A DNA stretch of 55,486 bases from Candidatus Omnitrophota bacterium (GCA_018817165.1 JAHITY010000069.1:1-55486); one strand, 5' to 3'. Shown: positions 26,809-36,362, numbered from the stretch's first letter. Numbers and translations are program-made. The notes: generated by a model not told the origin, from the letters alone.

Positions 26809-29091
26809 TCATCCGCATTTAGAATAACCGCATCCGCGACAAACATTACAGCCTTCTACATGGTGCAAAGCAGCTCCGCAGTCAGGACATACCCCTACGA
26901 TATTAGATATATTTATCGAATTTTTCTTCAAAGCAACCTGCATGTCTTCAAAATCTTCATTTGATTTTTCTTTTGCCTGATCCGAGTCATTTACATTTGA
27001 TAGTTTTTGCTCAATAGCCCGGGCAATGGCATCAGAACATGACAAAATTCTCCCACCCTGACCCCAGCTGGGAGATGGACATCTTATGCCGCGCAACTGT
27101 TCAACAATTAACTTCACATCAACTTCGCTGCGCAAAGCAAGCGAAACCAATCTGCCAATTGCTTCAAGTTGACTCATCGCGCAGCCGCCGGCTTTACCCA
27201 TCTGCATAAACACCTCAAATGGACGGCCTTTATTATCTTCATTAATTGTAACATAGAGATTTCCACAGCCTGTACTTAATTTAGAAGTAGTCCCAAACAC
27301 AACTTTAGGTCTTGGTCTTGGCCCGATTTTAACCGGCATAACTTTTATGCCTTCAGTTTTATTGCTGGATAAATTAAGCACTTGCTCTTTTCGACTATTA
27401 TCGCGATAAATTGTCAAGCCCTTACATCCCGTCTGGTATGCGAGGGTATATGCCTTACGAATATCTTCGACAGTAGCCTGCTCGGGAAAATTAATTGTTT
27501 TGGAAACAGCATTATTTGTGTATTTTTGAAAAGCCGCCTGCATTTTAATATGCCATTCCGGTGAAATATCATGCGATGTAACAAAAATTTTCTTGATTTG
27601 CGCCGGAACGTCACTGATATGTTTTAATGAACCTTTTTCAGCTAATTCTTTAACCAACCTATCCGAATAAAATCCTTTTTCTTTAGATACTCTCTCCAGC
27701 TGTTTATTAAATTCCGGAAGTTTATCATTATCCATTACCTTGCGGTAATAGGCAAGGGCAAACAAAGGTTCTACTCCGCTTGAACAATCAGCAATTATAC
27801 TCAAAGTTCCTGTAGGCGCGATTGTCGTTAAAGTAAGATTTCTCAGTTTCGGATTACCCGGCTTATTATATATGCTTTCTTCATAGGCCGGAGCAGTGCC
27901 TCTTTCTTTTGCAAGAGCCTCTGATGCTTTAATCGACTCATCCAGGATAAACTTCATCACATTTTCAGCCGCCTGTAAGCCAGCATCTGAATCATAAGCA
28001 ATGCCCAGATCAATCAGCATATCGGCAAAACCCATAACGCCTAGACCAATTTTTCGGTTCTTCTGCGTCTGCTGTTTTATTTTTTCTAAAGGAAATTTGT
28101 TTATATCAATTACATTATCTAATAAATGCACGCCTAGATGAACGACCTGTTTTAATCTGTCCCAGTTTATCTTATTATCTTTAACCATTTTAGCCAGATT
28201 TACTGATCCCAAATTGCAACTTTCATAAGGCAGTAAAGGCTGTTCTCCACAAGGATTAGTGGCTTCAATTTCACCTTGCAAAGGTGTAGGATTATCCTGA
28301 TTCATCCGATCTAAAAAAACAATTCCCGGCTCACCATTTTTATAAGCCATATCAGTTATTTTATTAAATACTTTTTCCGCGCTTAATTCTTCGATTTGAT
28401 CTTCTGTTCTTGGATCAATTGTCCAAAAATTCTGTTTCTTTTCCACCTTCCGCATAAACTCTTCGGTCAATCCAACCGAGATATTGAAATTAGCAATTGC
28501 TGTATCATTTTCTTTGCAACTGATAAAATCCATTATATCCGGATGATCCACCCGGAGTATTCCCATATTCGCGCCGCGCCTAGTACCGCCTTGTTTTACT
28601 GCTTGAGTAGCAGAATCAAATACTTTTAGAAAAGATATCGGACCGCTAGCAATACCCCCTGTGCTTTTCACCGAACTATTCCTTGATCTTATCCGGGAAA
28701 AACTAAAACCAGTGCCCCCGCCGCTTTTATGAATAAGCGCCGCATCTTTGATTGTCTCAAAGATTGATTCCATTGAATCTTCAATCGGAAGAACGAAACA
28801 GGCCGACAATTGACCTAAATCTCTGCCAGCATTCATCAGCGTAGGTGAATTAGGTAAAAACTCCAAATTATACATCATTGCCGAAAATTCATCCGCCAGC
28901 TTTTTAGTGTCTGCTTTTTTATTATATAGCTTGTCCGCATCGGCCAAAGTAGTAGCAACTCGATTTATAAGATCTAAAAATGATTCCTGAGAATTTCCTT
29001 GTTCATCTTTTTTAAGATAACGTTTTTCTAAAACTTTTCTCGCATTATCCGTAATCTTTGAATCAATATCCTTCTTTAATGAAATATCCAT
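26809..29091 (-). CDS. nrdJ: Class II (adenosylcobalamin-dependent) ribonucleotide reductase
   Basis: NrdJ makes deoxynucleotides without oxygen, using a cobalamin radical. Family blocks 'GACFVLPIEDSM' (Leu-Ser-Ala-Cys region), 'HKSGGGTGFSFSRIR', 'VKQGGTRRGANMGIL' and the active-site 'NPCGEQPLLPYESCNLGSVN' are present. The C terminus is a zinc-ribbon with 'CPDCG' and 'CNVCRGCGYSKCG' that serves as the redox tail. At 760 residues it is a typical single-chain class II enzyme. GGGAG lies seven bases before the ATG. A mini-gene ending in a terminator lies directly upstream. Confidence 0.95.
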   Translation of the reverse strand: MDISLKKDIDSKITDNARKVLEKRYLKKDEQGNSQESFLDLINRVATTLADADKLYNKKADTKKLADEFSAMMYNLEFLPNSPTLMNAGRDLGQLSACFVLPIEDSMESIFETIKDAALIHKSGGGTGFSFSRIRSRNSSVKSTGGIASGPISFLKVFDSATQAVKQGGTRRGANMGILRVDHPDIMDFISCKENDTAIANFNISVGLTEEFMRKVEKKQNFWTIDPRTEDQIEELSAEKVFNKITDMAYKNGEPGIVFLDRMNQDNPTPLQGEIEATNPCGEQPLLPYESCNLGSVNLAKMVKDNKINWDRLKQVVHLGVHLLDNVIDINKFPLEKIKQQTQKNRKIGLGVMGFADMLIDLGIAYDSDAGLQAAENVMKFILDESIKASEALAKERGTAPAYEESIYNKPGNPKLRNLTLTTIAPTGTLSIIADCSSGVEPLFALAYYRKVMDNDKLPEFNKQLERVSKEKGFYSDRLVKELAEKGSLKHISDVPAQIKKIFVTSHDISPEWHIKMQAAFQKYTNNAVSKTINFPEQATVEDIRKAYTLAYQTGCKGLTIYRDNSRKEQVLNLSSNKTEGIKVMPVKIGPRPRPKVVFGTTSKLSTGCGNLYVTINEDNKGRPFEVFMQMGKAGGCAMSQLEAIGRLVSLALRSEVDVKLIVEQLRGIRCPSPSWGQGGRILSCSDAIARAIEQKLSNVNDSDQAKEKSNEDFEDMQVALKKNSINISNIVGVCPDCGAALHHVEGCNVCRGCGYSKCG

Positions 29092-29134
29092 TACACTTCT
29101 CCCTGTTTATAATTTATCACAGCAGCATCTCAAA

Positions 29135-29169
29135 TAAAATAAAAAATGGGCAGTTTAAAGTCTTGCCCA
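29135..29169 (-). terminator. Intrinsic terminator between mini-gene and nrdJ
   Basis: On the minus strand TGGGCA (29169-29164) pairs with TGCCCA (29152-29147) around an 11-base loop, followed by ATTTTATTT-type U-rich sequence starting with six T. The stem overlaps the last codons and stop of the 26-codon mini-gene. It could simply end that transcript, or act as an attenuator ahead of nrdJ. Confidence 0.7.
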
Positions 29170-29235
29170 GGACACCATACTACAACCCTCTTTACAATGA
29201 GTAATCGGGCGTAGCATATATTTAACAACTACCAT
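29155..29235 (-). CDS. 26-residue mini-gene upstream of nrdJ
   Basis: The frame runs from the ATG at 29235 to TAA at 29155-29157. AGGAGG lies five bases upstream of the ATG. The peptide starts 'MVVVKYMLRP', contains a short cysteine motif 'HCKEGC' and ends 'VSWARL'. It is below usual annotation cut-offs. A consensus promoter, a leader of about 60 bases and a terminator bracket it closely. I do not recognise the peptide. It may be a regulatory leader peptide for nrdJ or a free-standing small protein. Confidence 0.55.
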   Translation of the reverse strand: MVVVKYMLRPITHCKEGCSMVSWARL

Positions 29236-29296
29236 ACATGCCTCCTTTTGGTTAGGTTAAAAAAACCTTTTGTTAAAAATACTTTCTTCTTACACC

Positions 29297-29328
29297 ATAA
29301 TGATACCATTTTAGTGTCATTATGTCAA
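29297..29328 (-). promoter_or_regulatory. Promoter with inverted-repeat operator upstream of the mini-gene and nrdJ
   Basis: TTGACA (29328-29323) and TATCAT (29305-29300) are 17 bases apart. An inverted repeat with 8-bp arms CATAATGA / TCATTATG (29296-29303 and 29317-29324) fills the space between the two boxes, which is a classic repressor position. The sequence does not match the NrdR box as I know it. The regulator is unknown. The promoter begins within 20 bases of the trxB stop codon. Confidence 0.7.
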
Positions 29329-29344
29329 GCTAAAATAATTTCTT

Positions 29345-30262
29345 CTAAAGATTATGGGTCGACAGATAATGAAAGCTGGACAAGCAGGCTTTAGAGCCCT
29401 CGCCGCAAGCAATAATAATCTGTTTTTCCGGAATATCGGTCACATCTCCGGCGGCAAAAATTCCCTCAATATTCGTTTGATTATGCGCATCAATAATTAT
29501 TTCGCCTTTATTATTTTTAGCCAAGATTGCCGCACACTCTGAATTAGGGATAAGTCCAATTTCGACAAATATTCCCTCAACATTAAGATCAATTTCTTTA
29601 TCTGATTGTTTAAGTGATAAAGTTTTTACAAAAACGTCTCCGCTTACTTTTGACACTGCAGCATTATAGATTATTTCCACATTAGAAAACGACCTGACTT
29701 TTTCAATCATAATCAAATCACCAGTAAGTTTGCTGTCATTAGTGATCAAATAAACCTTGGGACAAATCTTATTAAGCTGCATTACGGCATCAAGCCCGGA
29801 ATTACCGCCGCCAATAACCGCAACATCTTTTCCCTTAAATATTGGACCATCGCAGGTCGCGCAATAAGTCAGACCTTTATTCTTATACTCTATTTCTCCT
29901 GGGACATTAAGCTGATTGGGTCTTTTACCAGTAGCAATAATAATACTTTTAGCTGTATACTCCAATTTTTCCGTCTTCACGATTACCAAGGTTTGCCGCT
30001 TAATAATATCTTTCACAACTTCCGGCATCAAAACCTCAATACCAAAAGCATTGATATGCTCTTGAAATTTCAAAGCAAGTTCCGGACCAGTAATAAATTG
30101 ATAACCTGTATAATTTTCAATATCACCACTCCATGCCGCTTGCCCGCCAATGTCAATTGACATTAAAATAAAATTCATCTTCTTCCGAGCAGCATATACA
30201 GCAGCAGTCATTCCGGCAGGGCCTGCACCGATAATTATAAGATCATATATTGGGGGATTCAT
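29345..30262 (-). CDS. trxB: Thioredoxin reductase
   Basis: A 305-residue flavoprotein of the low-molecular-weight TrxR class. The FAD loop is 'IIGAGPAGMTAAVYAARK', the redox pair is C133-A-T-C136, and the pyridine-nucleotide loop is 'VIGGGNSGLDAV'. The C-terminal FAD motif 'GIFAAGDVTD' is complete. It would reduce the thioredoxin at 38888-39205 and possibly the NrdH-like glutaredoxin, and so supply electrons to NrdJ. AAGGA precedes the ATG. Confidence 0.93.
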   Translation of the reverse strand: MNPPIYDLIIIGAGPAGMTAAVYAARKKMNFILMSIDIGGQAAWSGDIENYTGYQFITGPELALKFQEHINAFGIEVLMPEVVKDIIKRQTLVIVKTEKLEYTAKSIIIATGKRPNQLNVPGEIEYKNKGLTYCATCDGPIFKGKDVAVIGGGNSGLDAVMQLNKICPKVYLITNDSKLTGDLIMIEKVRSFSNVEIIYNAAVSKVSGDVFVKTLSLKQSDKEIDLNVEGIFVEIGLIPNSECAAILAKNNKGEIIIDAHNQTNIEGIFAAGDVTDIPEKQIIIACGEGSKACLSSFHYLSTHNL

Positions 30263-30295
30263 TTGAGCTCTTCCTTTGATAAATTACGTATATAT

Positions 30296-30324
30296 ATAAT
30301 ATCTAGGTTGCAAGATAAAATCAA
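30296..30324 (-). promoter_or_regulatory. Promoter of trxB
   Basis: TTGATT (30324-30319) and TATTAT (30301-30296) are separated by 17 bases on the minus strand, giving a leader of about 30 bases before the trxB ATG. Confidence 0.5.
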
Positions 30325-30449
30325 CTATTTATAAATCTTAAAAACTTGCTGATTTTCTATAATTTCAATCTATAAAATGTAAGCGGAATTAATCTAGTAA
30401 CTTAGATCATATGAAAAATTACAATTAGTTTAAAATTGTTTCATTTATC

Positions 30450-30478
30450 TCGACATTTCACTAAAAACCCTTTAAAAT
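30450..30478 (+). promoter_or_regulatory. Promoter of carbonic anhydrase gene
   Basis: TCGACA (30450-30455) and TAAAAT (30473-30478) are 17 bases apart on the plus strand. The gene start follows about 60 bases later. The remaining intergenic sequence (30325-30449) is AT-rich with no other signal I can support. Confidence 0.5.
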
Positions 30479-30537
30479 GAATATTATTAGCATGATATCA
30501 TAATAAACTTTAATCTAAACTACAGAAAAGGATAAAT

Positions 30538-31167
30538 ATGCGCTTATTAAAAGAGCTTTTAGAAAAAAATAAGCAATGGGCAACTAAACTCAAGACTTCT
30601 GATCCTGAGTTTTTCACTAATCTGTCTTCGCAGCAAAATCCCCAATACCTCTGGATCGGCTGCTCTGACAGCCGGGTACCGGCTAACCAGATTGTAAATT
30701 TGCCGCCCGGAGATGTATTTGTTCATCGCAATATTGCCAATTTAGTAATACATTCGGATTTGAACTGTTTATCTGTTATCCAATACGCTGTGGAAATACT
30801 GCAGATAAAACACATTATTGTCTGCGGACATTATGGCTGTGGCGGAATCAAAGCTTCCTTAGACAATCAGGAACATGGATTAATTGATAATTGGCTAAGG
30901 CATATTAAAGATATTTATCGCATGCATGAAGCAAAGTTTAAAACCCTTAAAACTCAAAAAGAAAAAAATGATCTATTATGCGAACTTAATATTATTGAAC
31001 AAGTTGCCAATGTCTGCCATACAACAATAGTGCAAAGTGCTTGGAAAGCAGGTCAAGAATTAGCGGTGCATGGTTGGATATATAGTCTCGAAGACGGAAT
31101 ATTAAAAGATTTAGATGTCTGTATAACCAATATTAATGAAATATCGCAAACCCATCGATTAAAATAA
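30538..31167 (+). CDS. Beta-class carbonic anhydrase
   Basis: This zinc enzyme interconverts carbon dioxide and bicarbonate. The zinc ligands are C42 in 'GCSDSRVPANQI', His98 and C101 in 'CGHYGCGGIKA', and the Asp44-Arg46 dyad is intact. At 209 residues it is of the ordinary bacterial Can/CynT size. AAAGGA lies upstream of the ATG. It is a single-gene unit on the plus strand, divergent from trxB and convergent with the DUF2892 gene. Confidence 0.93.
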   Translation: MRLLKELLEKNKQWATKLKTSDPEFFTNLSSQQNPQYLWIGCSDSRVPANQIVNLPPGDVFVHRNIANLVIHSDLNCLSVIQYAVEILQIKHIIVCGHYGCGGIKASLDNQEHGLIDNWLRHIKDIYRMHEAKFKTLKTQKEKNDLLCELNIIEQVANVCHTTIVQSAWKAGQELAVHGWIYSLEDGILKDLDVCITNINEISQTHRLK

Positions 31168-31195
31168 ATTCACAATAGCTCTAACTTTTTATCTT

Positions 31196-31402
31196 TTATT
31201 TATACTTCAATCCCATTTTTTTAAAAACTATTTCCGGCAAACACAATCCAGTGATTGATGATTGAATAAGATTAACTCCAATAAAAACCGTAAACAGCAG
31301 CCACCATTTGCTTACAAAAAAAACCAAAGCCGCGGAAATCAAAACCATACAACCCGCAAAAAAGCGCACTGCTTCTTCTATCTTAAACTGCTTCATAATC
31401 AT
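31196..31402 (-). CDS. DUF2892 small membrane protein
   Basis: The 68-residue protein has two hydrophobic helices and matches the DUF2892 pattern ('RFFAGCMVLISAALVFF', 'GVNLIQSSITGLCLPEIVFKKMG' in two stretches). In other bacteria this module is found alone or fused to rhodanese (YgaP), often with two conserved cysteines, here in 'AGCMV' and 'GLCLP'. Function unknown. It is the last gene of the MMPL export operon, seven bases after the barrel gene. ATG at 31402 or two codons later are both possible starts. Confidence 0.78.
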   Translation of the reverse strand: MIMKQFKIEEAVRFFAGCMVLISAALVFFVSKWWLLFTVFIGVNLIQSSITGLCLPEIVFKKMGLKYK

Positions 31403-31408
31403 TTTCCC

Positions 31409-32710
31409 TTAAAAACTATATCTTACCCGTGTATAAATATTTTTATTATGCTCGGTTTGTCCAAATTCTGTATGCACATCTTCTCCCCAAGGAAGATTCG
31501 CTCCCAAGGTTAATTTTAAAACATCACTAAGATCATAATCAATTGAAGGCCGCACATAGCCATCCAGATCAGAGGGTGAAAAGAAAACAAATAAATTAGC
31601 TCTTATCGTCTGGCTTTTATATAATTTAGTGAGCCTTAATGTGTTTAAATGCCTATATTCATCCCAGACAAAATCCGCCGGCAATAATGCCTTAGAATAA
31701 TTATCATATTCTAGGGTTTGCTCAAATAAATATTGCAGGCCAAGACTCAGGTCATTTCCCAAATCTTTTGAATAGCCGATTAAAAATTTAAACATCGGGT
31801 TTTCAATCAAACGATTATCCCCGGCTTCATCCTGCCGGGAATTATAATAACCGGTTTCCGCGTTTACTATTCCCCCTAATCCCGGGCCACGCAGGCTCAA
31901 GCCATAGACATCAAGCCTGGGATAAAACAACTCTCTGTTCATTTCATTAAGATACCCCCGCGGCGAAGGATAATGGCCTCTAAAAAAATATAGCGCTGTT
32001 TCATAACTTTCGAAATTGCGATAAGTTCTAAAAGCATATTCCGCGTTTTCCGCAGTTTTAGCCGGAGCAATAATATGGCGATCCGAATTAGTGCCCGCTA
32101 TCCCCCCTTGAAAAGAATCAAAGAAAGATAGTCTTTGTCCATCAAACACAGTATTGGGTTCAAATACCGGAATCAAAATAAGATCAGCATTCAAAGTATC
32201 AGCATAAAAAGAAGCTTTTATTCCATCGTTTGGTTTTTTAAGATATTCATCCTCTCGGCCAATATAAAACGACTCATAGTCTTTGGGGAACAAGTCATTG
32301 ATAAATAAATAATCACCGGTTCCCCAGGTAAACACCTGCCGCCCGAGTTTCAAATCAAGCCAATCAGCTGGCGCAATACCCAGACTAAGAACACGCAAAT
32401 CGACATTGGTTCTAGCATTATAATATTCATCTATGGTGAAGTCCGCTTTTGCCTCAATTTTAGCCATCCACTGTTCTAACAATGAATTCCATTCCGGATA
32501 AGTTTTTGTTTTAAGCTGTAATCTTTGCTCAAAAAAATTAAACTCATCGCGTTTGGTAATATCATGGCCCAGCTTTAAGCCAAAATCATTTTCAATAAAA
32601 CCATTTACGGTTAAACCATTTTGCCCGATTTGTAATTCGCCAAAAGCATTACCTGACCCAAATCCAAAAATTAAAACAATGATAATTATTGTTATTATTG
32701 ATCTAACCAT
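31409..32710 (-). CDS. Outer-membrane beta-barrel protein (DUF1302-like)
   Basis: A signal peptide of about 24 residues is followed by about 410 residues of alternating polar and aromatic strands, ending in an aromatic C-terminal strand '...YTRVRYSF', the usual barrel-insertion signal. 'LKLGRQVFTWGTGDYLFINDLFP' (two stretches) resembles DUF1302-type proteins encoded beside MMPL transporters. It overlaps the LolA-like gene by 16 bases. I infer an outer-membrane partner of the MMPL exporter. Confidence 0.78.
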   Translation of the reverse strand: MVRSIITIIIIVLIFGFGSGNAFGELQIGQNGLTVNGFIENDFGLKLGHDITKRDEFNFFEQRLQLKTKTYPEWNSLLEQWMAKIEAKADFTIDEYYNARTNVDLRVLSLGIAPADWLDLKLGRQVFTWGTGDYLFINDLFPKDYESFYIGREDEYLKKPNDGIKASFYADTLNADLILIPVFEPNTVFDGQRLSFFDSFQGGIAGTNSDRHIIAPAKTAENAEYAFRTYRNFESYETALYFFRGHYPSPRGYLNEMNRELFYPRLDVYGLSLRGPGLGGIVNAETGYYNSRQDEAGDNRLIENPMFKFLIGYSKDLGNDLSLGLQYLFEQTLEYDNYSKALLPADFVWDEYRHLNTLRLTKLYKSQTIRANLFVFFSPSDLDGYVRPSIDYDLSDVLKLTLGANLPWGEDVHTEFGQTEHNKNIYTRVRYSF

Positions 32711-33486
32711 TTACGCGGCGGCCTCCTTAAATATCTTTCAGAAAAAATATCAGCTTCTAATCCCAGATCATACTTTATATTGGAAAAATCGATAACGGTA
32801 TTTGAATTGTTTGCCAAATCAGTTGCTTTTGATTTAGTCACACTAGCGTATCCTTGAATATCTTTTATCTCTAAAGCCTCAACTACTCTGCTCAGCTTTC
32901 TCTGTTTATCAAAATATTCCGCTTTAACTGGTAAAAAATTATCTTTGCGGATTGAGATCATGTAATAAGAAAACTCCACACTCCCCGCATCTTTTGGGGT
33001 ATTCTTAATAATATAAACATCAGTCGGACTAGCCAATAATTCATGCGTATCTAAATCAAGATTTCTCCCGGAAATATCTTCATAAACAAAATTACTTCCG
33101 ACAAAACTTGACCGCGTATCAGTAGCAGCTATTCTCCGGACTAAATCAAGCGCTGGTAAGTACATCCAGCGGTCATCATCTTTATCTGTATATTTCCAGA
33201 CCATGTAGACCATATCCTGAACATCCGCCGGCTGGCTAAAATAAACATAATATTTTTGTTCTCCGCCATCCTGAACATCCATGCGTAATATCTGAAAACC
33301 CCGCGTGCGGATTCTGCTTTGAGAATCAGTAATTGTCATTGTTACTTGTGAGCGGCCATCATTGCCGGCATAATATGATGCAAGATTTGCCTTGGTAATG
33401 ATTTCATCCACTGTCTGCGCAAAAGATTTTGGGTTAAACATAAATACACTGCTAACAATTAAGCCTAATAAAATAAACCGCTTCAT
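32695..33486 (-). CDS. Outer-membrane lipoprotein-sorting (LolA-like) protein
   Basis: Residues 1-23 are a Sec signal. The mature 240 residues match the LolA-like fold family found next to MMPL exporters ('ADVQDMVYMVWKYTDKDDDRWMYLPAL' in parts, 'SSFVGSNFVYEDISGRN'). It probably binds the lipid or lipoprotein delivered by the RND pump in the periplasm. GGGAGGGG precedes the ATG. It is coupled to the MMPL gene (12 bases) and the barrel gene (overlap). Confidence 0.85.
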   Translation of the reverse strand: MKRFILLGLIVSSVFMFNPKSFAQTVDEIITKANLASYYAGNDGRSQVTMTITDSQSRIRTRGFQILRMDVQDGGEQKYYVYFSQPADVQDMVYMVWKYTDKDDDRWMYLPALDLVRRIAATDTRSSFVGSNFVYEDISGRNLDLDTHELLASPTDVYIIKNTPKDAGSVEFSYYMISIRKDNFLPVKAEYFDKQRKLSRVVEALEIKDIQGYASVTKSKATDLANNSNTVIDFSNIKYDLGLEADIFSERYLRRPPRKWLDQ

Positions 33487-33498
33487 TATTTCCCCTCC

Positions 33499-36021
33499 CT
33501 ATTTATCAATCATACAAAACTTGTGTTTACCAACCTGCGCGCAAACCGCTGACATTATTCCCATCACTATAACCGAAATAATCAGTGTCGGACCCCAAGC
33601 AATCGCAGTATACCCTCTGATTAAATATATCACGGTTACCGCGGCAGCCATACTAATGATTACACAATATTTACAATTGCAAAGCAAGTTTCTTTTTTGT
33701 TCAACCCCCAGGACTTTTGGCAGCAAACTCATAATTGCCGGCAGAATAAACAGCGTGGCAATGCTGGAAACAAACATTATGGCAAACATAAAAAATCCTA
33801 CTGTACGATAAGGCACCAGCGGAGCAAACAGTAATGGTAAAAATCCCAAAGCAATGACCAAGGCATTACGGCTGATTGCTCGTGCCGGACCTTGGAACAT
33901 TTCTTTAGAAGTTTCCGGCCAGCTAAGATTTTCTGAATATATATCTCTGGCTCGCTGAATAAAATGTATGGCAAAGTCAATTGATAGGCCCAAAGTCAAA
34001 GCTGACAATACTGCTACAGGCATATCATAATCCTTCCCAATAAAACCCAGCAAACTATAAATCAGCAATATCGTTATTGTCAAAGGCACCATTGAAATCA
34101 AACCAAGAACTGGCGAACCAAACAAAAAGGTCATCATGAAAAATACTATAATAAAACTGCCTAAGAAGTTTATCAACATTCCATGAACCATTTTATTCTG
34201 CCAAATAACATTAATATAAGTTAACCCAGCCCAATTGTATTTGATTTTAAACGGAGAAGGATTATTGCTGATATATTCATCCACTTGGTCCAGAACAACT
34301 GACATATCTTTATTATCTCCGCTTTTAAGCTGGATCCAAAGATTAACTTTACTGTAATCCGGGGTTGTCATATGCCAAAGATCATCCGGCTTATGCGAAT
34401 TCTCATAAGAGATCAGACATTGGGCTACTGCCCTTTTTGTCTGGGGAATTATGTAATTTGCTTTATCCCCGCCTAAAAGTTCACTATATACTTTTTTAAC
34501 GACATCCGGTAATCCTGTGGATTTTCCTACCATTCCTTGCGCTAAAAGGTATTTCTGCAGGTCTTCTATATATTTAAGCATTTCCGGTTCAATAAAAATT
34601 TGCTTGTCTTGATCTTCTGAATCTAATACAAGGTATGCTGTATATGTCCCGGCAAAATGCTTGTTCAAGATTCTATCAGAAACTCGAATATTGTGATTTT
34701 TATCAAACCAGCGCACAGGATTATCATTTACGCTTATCCGGGAAATCCCATAAATCGATACGATTATCGCAATAACACTTAACATCAATACTGTTTTATA
34801 ATGATAAATTGAAATTTTTTGTATTTTAGCCAGGATAACATCAATAATGCCATGCTGTACGTCTTCCTTTTTTACAGCCTCACCCGAGCCGATCTTGGCA
34901 AACGACTTTTCATCCATTAATGAGATATATGCCGGAATAAATGTGATTGTTAATATCCAGGCAATCATTACTCCACAGGCAACAAATACGCCAAATGCCT
35001 GAACCGGAGGAATCGGAGAAAAAGAAAGCGAAAAAAATCCAACAGCTGAAGTAAGCGATGTATAAAGCATTGGCGTAAATAATTCATCCATGACGACAAA
35101 TATTGTTTCCTGCTTATTGCCAATACTCTTATATTTATCAAAAAATTCGCTTAGAATATGCACTGAATCAAGCACCGCTATCGGCATTAAAAATATCGGG
35201 ATCATTGAACTCATAATATGCACAGGAAAACCAAAACCAATTAATAGCCCCATGGTGCTAAGCACAGTAGCAACAGCCAGGAGCATTGGTGAAATAATTA
35301 ACTGAATGCTCTTAAAAAACATCCACATCAGGAGAAAGATCACCAGTCCAGCTAAGGGAGCAGACATGGCCATTTGCTTAAACATTTCAATTCCGAAAGT
35401 ATCTTCTGCCACCGGCAATCCGGTTATATAATAGCTTTCATCGCCCTTTATATCTTTAATCGCTTCATAGATTTCCTGAGAAACCCGATAACTAATATCC
35501 TTTTTAGCGATCGGGATGTATACACAAACTGCTTTTCCATCTTCTGAGACAATCGTGCCGTTAAACATCGGATTATCTTTTGCCTCATCTCTGATGAAAT
35601 TCGCCTGTTCCTGAGTATCTATAGGGTCTTTCATCAGCCATTCAAAAACAACTTCTCCGATTTGCCCCTGACGAATATTGTCTTTTGTGGAAAGAGCAAT
35701 AACTTCGCGGGAAATAACCCCTTCCATGCCTTTCACCTTTTCAGTTAAAGCATAAACCGCATTTAATGTTTTAGGATTAAACACACCGTTTGGATCATTT
35801 TCATTAACCACTCCCAGCACAATAAAATCATATATCCCAAATTCTTTTTTTACCTGATGGTTAAAAGTTCTGACAAATTCATCTTCGGAAAGCATGTTTT
35901 CCGGATCAGTATCCACTTTCATCCGCGGAAACTGAATTAATGATAAAACGACCATCAATAATACGAGAAACATTATTAGCTTTGGTTTGTGCACAGAAAA
36001 ATGGATTAACTTTTTAAACAT
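33499..36021 (-). CDS. MMPL-type RND transporter
   Basis: The 840-residue protein has an RND layout. Helix 1 is at residues 14-30, then a large periplasmic domain, helices 2-6, a second domain, and helices 7-12 ('LGLSIDFAIHFIQRARD' is the conserved transport helix region). There is a short Cys-rich C-terminal stretch ('LLCNCKYC'). MMPL proteins export lipids or lipid-like molecules. Its gene starts inside the 3' end of the ArsR gene, whose codons provide the AGGAGG ribosome site, so translation is coupled. Confidence 0.9.
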   Translation of the reverse strand: MFKKLIHFSVHKPKLIMFLVLLMVVLSLIQFPRMKVDTDPENMLSEDEFVRTFNHQVKKEFGIYDFIVLGVVNENDPNGVFNPKTLNAVYALTEKVKGMEGVISREVIALSTKDNIRQGQIGEVVFEWLMKDPIDTQEQANFIRDEAKDNPMFNGTIVSEDGKAVCVYIPIAKKDISYRVSQEIYEAIKDIKGDESYYITGLPVAEDTFGIEMFKQMAMSAPLAGLVIFLLMWMFFKSIQLIISPMLLAVATVLSTMGLLIGFGFPVHIMSSMIPIFLMPIAVLDSVHILSEFFDKYKSIGNKQETIFVVMDELFTPMLYTSLTSAVGFFSLSFSPIPPVQAFGVFVACGVMIAWILTITFIPAYISLMDEKSFAKIGSGEAVKKEDVQHGIIDVILAKIQKISIYHYKTVLMLSVIAIIVSIYGISRISVNDNPVRWFDKNHNIRVSDRILNKHFAGTYTAYLVLDSEDQDKQIFIEPEMLKYIEDLQKYLLAQGMVGKSTGLPDVVKKVYSELLGGDKANYIIPQTKRAVAQCLISYENSHKPDDLWHMTTPDYSKVNLWIQLKSGDNKDMSVVLDQVDEYISNNPSPFKIKYNWAGLTYINVIWQNKMVHGMLINFLGSFIIVFFMMTFLFGSPVLGLISMVPLTITILLIYSLLGFIGKDYDMPVAVLSALTLGLSIDFAIHFIQRARDIYSENLSWPETSKEMFQGPARAISRNALVIALGFLPLLFAPLVPYRTVGFFMFAIMFVSSIATLFILPAIMSLLPKVLGVEQKRNLLCNCKYCVIISMAAAVTVIYLIRGYTAIAWGPTLIISVIVMGIMSAVCAQVGKHKFCMIDK

Positions 36022-36314
36022 TTATCCCTCCTTTGAGAATGCGGACAATCTTTTATACATTTCATTATTCTTAATACTTCAAAATTAGCTATTGAATAAA
36101 ACACTTCATTTCCACTTCTCCGCGCTTTTAATACCCCCCTGTTTTTCATTTTATTTAAATGCTGTGAGGTCACGGATTGCTTGCAATTAACCTGATCCTG
36201 AATAAACGAAACACCCTGCTCTCCACTTTTCAAAATATCAATAATTCGCAAACGGCAAGGATGGGCGATGATTTTAAGCATTCCGGCGATTTTTTCATAA
36301 ACTGTAATCGACAT
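36006..36314 (-). CDS. ArsR-family repressor
   Basis: A 102-residue winged-helix protein with the recognition region 'VNCKQSVTSQHLNKMKNRGVL' (in parts) and 'RRSGNEVFYSIAN'. One Cys lies at the start of the recognition helix and a C-terminal 'CIKDCPH...C' cluster could bind metal or sense thiol state. It heads the MMPL, LolA-like, barrel and DUF2892 operon and overlaps the MMPL gene by 16 bases. Autoregulation is likely by family habit. Confidence 0.85.
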   Translation of the reverse strand: MSITVYEKIAGMLKIIAHPCRLRIIDILKSGEQGVSFIQDQVNCKQSVTSQHLNKMKNRGVLKARRSGNEVFYSIANFEVLRIMKCIKDCPHSQRRDKCLKS

Positions 36315-36362
36315 ATTCTCTACCTGTATTATTGTTTACCCGCGATAATAACGTATTAAATT

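Noticed and set aside
29092-29344. Cobalamin riboswitch ahead of the B12-dependent nrdJ
   Set aside because: I could not find the conserved B12-box or a comparable long fold. The space is occupied by the mini-gene and its signals.
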